Positions 20,078 through 24,690 of a stretch of DNA of 24,690 nucleotides are shown one piece after another (the stretch's first letter is position 1; every line of letters starts with the position of its first letter). Made by a program: the position numbers and the translations under genes. Source of the stretch: Sphacelaria rigidula (Eukaryota > Phaeophyceae > Sphacelariales); assembly GCA_964200075.2 (NCBI GenBank), contig CAXNAA020000194.1, positions 1 to 24,690 on the forward strand, given 5' to 3'. A model generated the notes under the pieces. That model did not search any database. It saw only the letters and a list, made by a program, of their open reading frames with translations, and had not been told where the DNA came from.

Positions 20078-20140
20078 CTACACTGCCGCTGCCTTTCCAA
20101 ATAGCAGCAGCAATAACGCCATTCGCACGAACATCCCATA
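20078..20140 (-). CDS. pyrB: Aspartate carbamoyltransferase, last exon
   Basis: On the minus strand, acceptor GACGAGCAG is followed by 20 codons, [20 protein letters not shown], and TAG (20080-20078). NGM(Y/F)VRMALL is the usual C-terminal helix of the family. The phase 0 start matches the donor at 21447. The run of five Leu is slightly unusual. Confidence 0.9.
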   Translation of the reverse strand, partial: YGMFVRMALLLLLFGKAAAV

Positions 20141-23100
20141 CTGCTCGTCATCAAAACGTCACGTCACACGTCGGACAAAAGGGGCAAGAGGGGGACGAAA
20201 ATAAGGGGGTCAAGTCCAGCTGACTGTTCCAGTGTGTGGCACCATCCATAGTTGCGAAGAGGTTAGTCAGGCGCATGCGTGGCAATTCAAAAACGAAAAA
20301 GAAGCAATCGAAAACACGGCTGAACACGATGAGTGGAAAACGCTCGAAAATGGTCGATGGGCAAAGACGCCTGTTCGGAGGCTACAACGGTTGTGGGACC
20401 GTTTCCTACGGTTGGGTTCTTTGTTGTTGTATTTTTCAGCTTTGGGACATTTGATTCGGCCTTCGACCCCCAAACAAGACATATCGCCATCACATGTCTT
20501 GCACACTTTGAATCACCACACCGAGAGGAGTCTAAGCCACTTTTCAGATTATCTTGGCTCCGAGGTTTCGAGGACGGTTTCTGAACAAAAATCCAGCGAG
20601 GAGTGAAAAAAATGTAAGCACGATGTAGAAAAATCGAATGATCACAGAAACCTACAGACACCGTGTTTTTCATGTCAGTTGGATTTTTCTTCAGAGGTCA
20701 TTATCGAAACCTCAGAGCTTCGGAATATGGGCTAGACTCCTCTCGGTGGGATGATGCAAAGTGTCCAAGACATGTGGTGGAGATGTTCCTTGTTTGAGGG
20801 GTCAAAAACTGGACCGAATGTCCCAGAACTGAAAAATCCATCCCTCCCCAAAAAGAGTAATAAAGAAACAGTAAAGAGGAAAAACGTGAGGAACGGTCTG
20901 AGTGGAAAACGGCAAAATCGGCACATCGTGATGCCTCTATCACTTCTTCGGATTCTGATTCCGTAAAGGGGCAAAATACGCGGTGAGATTTGGTGGGGCC
21001 CGTATCCTCACTCCAGGCTTGTCACCCCAGCAGCAGACTGACTACTATACTCACGGTGTAGTGTAACAAATTATGTGACGAACATACGCGTGGCGAGCGG
21101 GTGAAAAAGGAACGAAAATTACCGACAACAGTGCATCTTTGGGTGCCTTGAGATGGTGCGAAGAGGGTCTTAGCTCTTGAAGGAGTGATGTGATGAAAAG
21201 GCACGACATGGGATACACGAACACCCACGAAAAACGAAAAGCACGATCAGTAGTTCAGACGTCACAAACTGCACGCAAAAAAGGCTTCTTGCCGCAAGGG
21301 GAAATCGTTCACCGTGTCAACACCCCCGACAACAAGCGACTTATTCGGACGCCTTGACAAAAACAAACGAAGCAAAGTTGCAACCCTGTACCAATCAATC
21401 CCGGATTCGTACTCTGGCACGTCTCATAGACCTACTGTAGCTATACCTCCATTTGTCGGAAATAAGCAGCTCGTGGGTCCAAGTCGCAATCCTCCGGGAT
21501 CTCTCCTACCCTGGGTAAGGGGTGCATCAAAACGGTGCTGGCCTTGGCCTTGCTCATCAGTTCCGGTGTTATCCGGTAGAATCCCTTCACCGCCTCGAAT
21601 TCCTGCGATTTGTGATTAACCAACGCACAACAGAAACAAAAGGTGACAACATAGGACAACCAAAGACACTACGGTAATGGTGGTGCTGCACACATCGACG
21701 GCAGTTTGTACTCGTAGAAATGTATGTCGTGGCTTCAAGGCCGACAGAGCCCTTGTCTATTTTGTATACATCACACGTCCAATTCCTGCACGTGAGCACC
21801 AGAGTAGTGACCGCATCGTTGAAGCCGGTGAAGGTCGAGTCCACGGGGTTCACGGGTGCTGATACATGACCGATCATAGATCATAGATAATAGATCATAG
21901 AAGAGCATAGAGTGCAAGGCCGAGATACTGAACACCACAGGGGAAAGACTGTTTTGGTTTATTTGCCCTCCAAGATGGGAAAAATCGGTGGCGCTCGACA
22001 TCAAAGAGCAGCAACCATGTGGCGTCCATGAATTTTGGCGACCAACTCGCGTACACTCGACACGTACCTCGGGGGATATATGGGTTGGTCGATCTGGCTT
22101 CTGGGACTACCGCATGTAGGGCATGAACTAGTCCCGAGGACAGGGGATCGACGGAGGGAAACAAGATAGATCCCGTCACGTGATATATGTGTACATCTGA
22201 TGGATTTTGTCTTCTTCAACGCCATCACTGGCTTCAGCATAGAGAGAATTTACGCATGGAATGTAGCGGCGACCGGTGTTAGGTACCGCAGAGCTGGACA
22301 CGCAGGGGAAGTCGTTAAACTGTTTCAATGCCGAAAATCATCGTTTCCTCATTTCCGGTGAATCTACAAACATCAATGTCAACGTTTGTAATCGACTTGG
22401 TTTGAATATACCGTGCCAATGCTCCCAAGCAATCACATCAAAATATCTACAAATGTAAGCTGATGAGTCCTAACCATAAGACAGACACTCACGGCAGGGT
22501 GCTCCTTCTAAAAGGTAGTATCCACACAAGGAGTATACATGTACGAATTTCCTGCCCAGGGCGCTCACGGCGAAAACGCACACATGTGATGCTTATTATG
22601 GCCACGGCTGGATTTGTACGAGTTGGATCTTCCTACAAACTGATATTCCCTTGACTGGTACTGGACAAATCTCAAAAACGGCAGCGAGATATCGCCAAGT
22701 AAATACATAGCTTGCAATGCAATTGAGTTCGTTATGACAACAAAACAATGTCGAGTGCCACTATAATAATAGAGTGGGTTAATTATGGGGCGGAACTGGC
22801 AGAAAATGCGGCGGATATAGTTTCCAAAAGCGCGGCGGATTTTTCTGCCTGTGCTTGGAACGCTGCTGCGGCCCTTGCTTACATCACCCGCACGCTATGG
22901 AAGATGGCGTCAAGCCTGTCGAGCGATCAGGCTGGTAACGAACCTCTGTCTCCCACCATTTTTCACGATAGGGGGCGCGACAAGTGACAGTTGAGGGTAC
23001 GTTACACAGTCAAGGCTACGGGGGAGGATCGCGAGTAATTTTTCTCCTTGAAACCAGCCTCCAAGCACTGCTCGGGCAAAAAAGTCCATGAGCGGGGCAC

Positions 23101-23900
23101 TTTTTTAAACTTTGAGGCGGGATTTTCGGATAGACAACACATAGATGGGCATATCCTCGAGACCCGAAATTATGCTTCGATTTTTTTCCTCACCTCAAGG
23201 GAGGGTGAAAACAGCCCAGAAATTCACGTCGGCCGGGAATGGAGTTGAACAAAAAAACACAATACTTGCATATAATATATATATATATGTACATGATTCC
23301 AGAGAGCCGGTAGGCCTATGTGCTGTATATCTGGAGCAAAGGTTCCCTCGAAACTAAAAAAAATGCGCCACGCATGGCCAGTGTCCTGTTTAGGCGGAGT
23401 TTTGGCCAGCTCAGCTCGTAGAGGGTGAGTTAATGCGAGACAACCATTATATCAACCATTATATCAGCGGTCTACGACACCTTTTCGTTTTAACAGGCAG
23501 TGTCATGTCACGCGTACAACGCGGAAGGTGACGCGCCGCGCACCTAGACTTAAGGACAGGTCATTCTCCACAACGAATATATCCATGTAAGCACAAAAAA
23601 CAGAACGACAAGCAACAACCACGAGAACCAAGAAACACTAAACAAAAACGAGGCCGGCTGTTTTTCACAAAGTTTGGGTTGCTCAAAATCGCACGCTGTA
23701 TTGCGGCCACCACAAAAAAATAGAAGCCGACTTCGATTACCCCGCTGACAGCACTAAATTGTCGTGCTGCCCTTTTTCGGTCGCGCTCACCTCACTTGAT
23801 GCGAATCGCTCCTGTTGAATTCTCGTGACATAAAGCACGTCGGCTTCCTCCACTACTTCATTCACTCTCTCATGCGTGGTTTGTACCACACCAGCTGCCC
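20078..23900 (-). CDS. pyrB: Aspartate carbamoyltransferase, C-terminal part (three exons; 5' part not in window)
   Basis: Catalyses carbamoyl phosphate + L-aspartate to N-carbamoyl-L-aspartate, the committed step of de novo pyrimidine synthesis. Three exons (23900-23791, 21602-21447, 20140-20078) join in frame to 108 residues. They carry [14 protein letters not shown] (the TRVQ segment of the aspartate site in E. coli PyrB), [13 protein letters not shown] (the HPLPR loop), DPRAAYFRQ and the final helix [14 protein letters not shown]. The order and spacing match the last third of a family protein of about 310 residues. The N-terminal carbamoyl-phosphate domain must lie upstream, beyond position 23900; no matching exon was found in 23901-24690. 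The protein ends shortly after the terminal helix with GKAAAV and stop, so no further domain is fused at the C-terminus; an N-terminal fusion (CAD-like) cannot be excluded. The gene converges on the coiled-coil gene. Plant and fungal names differ, so the symbol is by family. Confidence 0.9.
20141..21446 (-). other. Intron of aspartate carbamoyltransferase with a long inverted repeat
   Basis: A 1,306-bp intron. Its main content is the inverted repeat at 20396-20900. Open frames on both strands over the arms resemble one another because they read the same repeat; I do not regard them as genes. Confidence 0.75.
20396..20900. repeat. Long imperfect inverted repeat (hairpin)
   Basis: Left arm 20396-20572 and right arm 20703-20900, loop about 130 nt. 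The best part (20492-20538 against the reverse complement of 20735-20781) matches at about 42 of 48 positions, including CACCGAGAGGAGTCTA. Shared outer blocks include TTTTTCAG..TGGGACATT. The remainder matches more weakly, with small gaps. Confidence 0.8.
21447..21602 (-). CDS. pyrB: Aspartate carbamoyltransferase, exon with HPLPR motif
   Basis: On the minus strand, acceptor AAATCGCAG and donor GAG|GTATAG. It has 52 codons, phase 0 to 0, from [20 protein letters not shown] through [17 protein letters not shown] to [16 protein letters not shown] and DPRAAYF are diagnostic of the aspartate-binding domain. Confidence 0.95.
21873..21911. repeat. Short minisatellite, GATCATAGA-type unit
   Basis: About four imperfect tandem units of GATCATAGA/GATAATAGA within the intron of the aspartate carbamoyltransferase gene. 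Confidence 0.7.
22748..22987 (+). CDS. Possible nested small protein, 79 codons, unknown
   Basis: ATG at 22748 with A at -3 (ACAATG), stop TGA at 22985-22987. The frame starts [20 protein letters not shown]. It then gives an Ala-rich amphipathic stretch ([20 protein letters not shown]) and a polar tail ending FHDRGRDK. The middle could be a helix or a weak membrane segment. The codons look used, and no shadow gene explains the frame. It lies antisense within an intron of the aspartate carbamoyltransferase gene. An alternative is a chance open frame or one exon of a longer nested gene. I recognise no family. Confidence 0.35.
   Translation: MSSATIIIEWVNYGAELAENAADIVSKSAADFSACAWNAAAALAYITRTLWKMASSLSSDQAGNEPLSPTIFHDRGRDK
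23791..23900 (-). CDS. pyrB: Aspartate carbamoyltransferase, exon with TRIQ motif
   Basis: On the minus strand, acceptor CTCTTCAG is followed by 2 nt completing a split codon and 36 codons [20 protein letters not shown] then [16 protein letters not shown]. The donor GAG|GTGAGC is strong. DVLYVTRIQ(Q/K)ERF is the family signature preceding the HPLPR exon. The preceding exon must end after the first base of a codon. Confidence 0.93.
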
Positions 23901-24690
23901 CTGAAGAGGACACCTACCCCCGAGTTGGGGGGGGGTCATGACAGGGGGCGAGAAAGGAGGTGGCGCAGCCGTATTTTCGAGCACATTGGTGTCGATGGAG
24001 CAACGGTTGAAACATCGGGTTCCTGACAACGTTTCTGCTGGAATTCTCAAGTGTTCTGACAATTCGTTGTCCCGTAAAGACTGTGCAACTTCGGTTACAG
24101 TAGTTAACAGCCTCCGCTGCATCGTGTCGTTCTCTACTTGCTATTCTTCTCGTCAGCATCATGACCTTCTTTTGACCCAGCAAAATATCATGTCAGTGTC
24201 AACCTCAATGTCCACTTCAATTGACTTCCCCTGAAGCATTCGATCTTGCGTTATTTCCCACACAAAAACCCTTGCAATATTTGAGAGTTAGCTTCGGTGC
24301 GGTCGTGTACATGCATATCCTGAAATCCTCAGTATCTCCCACCGATCGATACCCCAGATACCTCGGATATTCCGTGGTAGTGTCGGTCGATACTTTGGGT
24401 ACCCTTCGAATAGTCACTTCCCCTCCCCCCCCCCTCGTCCACATGATGGTCTTACGACTATGGCATGCATGATCATAAGTACACTCCCCCCCCCCCCCCC
24501 CCCTTCCACTTGTTTTTCAAAATCTGTCGGTCCTTTGCCTTCATCGTTCCCCCCCCCCCCCCCCCCCCCGCCCACCAGTGACGCACCCATGAGGCAGTGT
24601 ATAAGCTGTGGCTGTCTCTGGAAGTGGCGATACCACAGAATGAAGCAACTCATTCGAGGCTGTCATCCGAAGGCAAGATAATCAGTAGGC
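23901..24690. other. Right-edge stretch: probable intron plus repeats
   Basis: Probably the beginning of an intron upstream of the TRIQ exon. The minus strand shows no exon resembling the carbamoyl-phosphate domain. It contains long C runs (about 24486-24503 and 24550-24569), a short block related to dispersed repeat B (24463-24488) and repeat A copy 2 at the edge. A plus-strand frame at 23938-24234 is open but unsupported. Confidence 0.55.
24581..24690 (+). repeat. Dispersed repeat A, copy 2 (cut by window edge)
   Basis: Matches 13591-13698. The plus frame reads MRQCISCGCLWKWRYHRMKQ and ends GCHPKAR with TAA. Differences from copy 1 change many residues but keep the frame and the stop position. 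Confidence 0.7.

Larger units (their letters stand above)
21603..23790 (-). other. Intron of aspartate carbamoyltransferase containing a possible nested gene
   Basis: A 2,188-bp intron. It contains a GATCATAGA-type minisatellite (about 21873-21911), a plus-strand 79-codon open frame (22748-22987), a TA microsatellite (about 23272-23288) and a 12-bp tandem duplication ACCATTATATCA (about 23443-23466). Confidence 0.7.

Noticed and set aside
20232-20943. Open frames on both strands over 20232-20943
   Set aside because: They read the arms of the inverted repeat inside the ATCase intron, which explains their similarity.
23395-23470. tRNA D-arm-like sequence (CCAGCTCAGCTCGTAGAGG)
   Set aside because: It has an A-box-like 5' part only; no T-arm, B box or consistent anticodon stem follows.
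23914-24183. Minus-strand frames examined as the missing upstream ATCase exon
   Set aside because: A stretch reading LRIPAETLSG looks faintly similar to the family, but no GT donor with the needed phase follows and the surrounding residues do not match.

Overview
The window looks like nuclear DNA of an intron-rich eukaryote. I favour a brown-alga-like stramenopile, as an inference from many GT-AG introns of roughly 170-2,300 bp, small exons, CA microsatellites, long C/G homopolymers and dispersed short repeats. There are no bacterial operons, no CRISPR array and no rRNA. Most long open frames run through introns and are not genes; the real coding signal sits in short exons whose reading phases fit together.

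Layout. Positions 1-1200 are non-coding, with a CA microsatellite and a short inverted-repeat element (913-1168). A large plus-strand gene follows. Its 5' part is proposed as three exons (1236-1529, 2162-2352, 2535-2622) coding for a basic, Ser/Thr/Pro/Ala-rich segment. Positions 2623-6150 are unresolved and hold a second copy of the 260-bp element and a poorly assembled tandem repeat around a 10-N gap. From 6151 to 18667, twelve exons in consistent phase encode about 1,026 residues: roughly 430 residues of highly charged helical coiled coil, then a last exon of 597 residues that is acidic and disordered. The product is a basic / coiled-coil / acidic protein with several TPxK/SPxK sites. I cannot name it.

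On the minus strand, converging on that gene, lies the 3' part of a gene for aspartate carbamoyltransferase (de novo pyrimidine synthesis). It is recognised from three spliced exons (23900-23791, 21602-21447, 20140-20078) carrying the TRIQ, HPLPR and DPRAAYF motifs and the C-terminal helix. Its 5' exons lie beyond the right edge or were not found. One of its introns holds a long imperfect inverted repeat, and another holds a plus-strand 79-codon open frame that may be a nested small gene.

The two genes have no evident functional link. The remaining interest is in repeats: a three-copy TIR element family, a dispersed repeat with a partly conserved Cys-rich frame at 13.6 kb and at the right edge, two further inverted repeat pairs in the introns of the coiled-coil gene, and a degenerate tRNA-like 3' half. 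I found no convincing new defence or mobile system.
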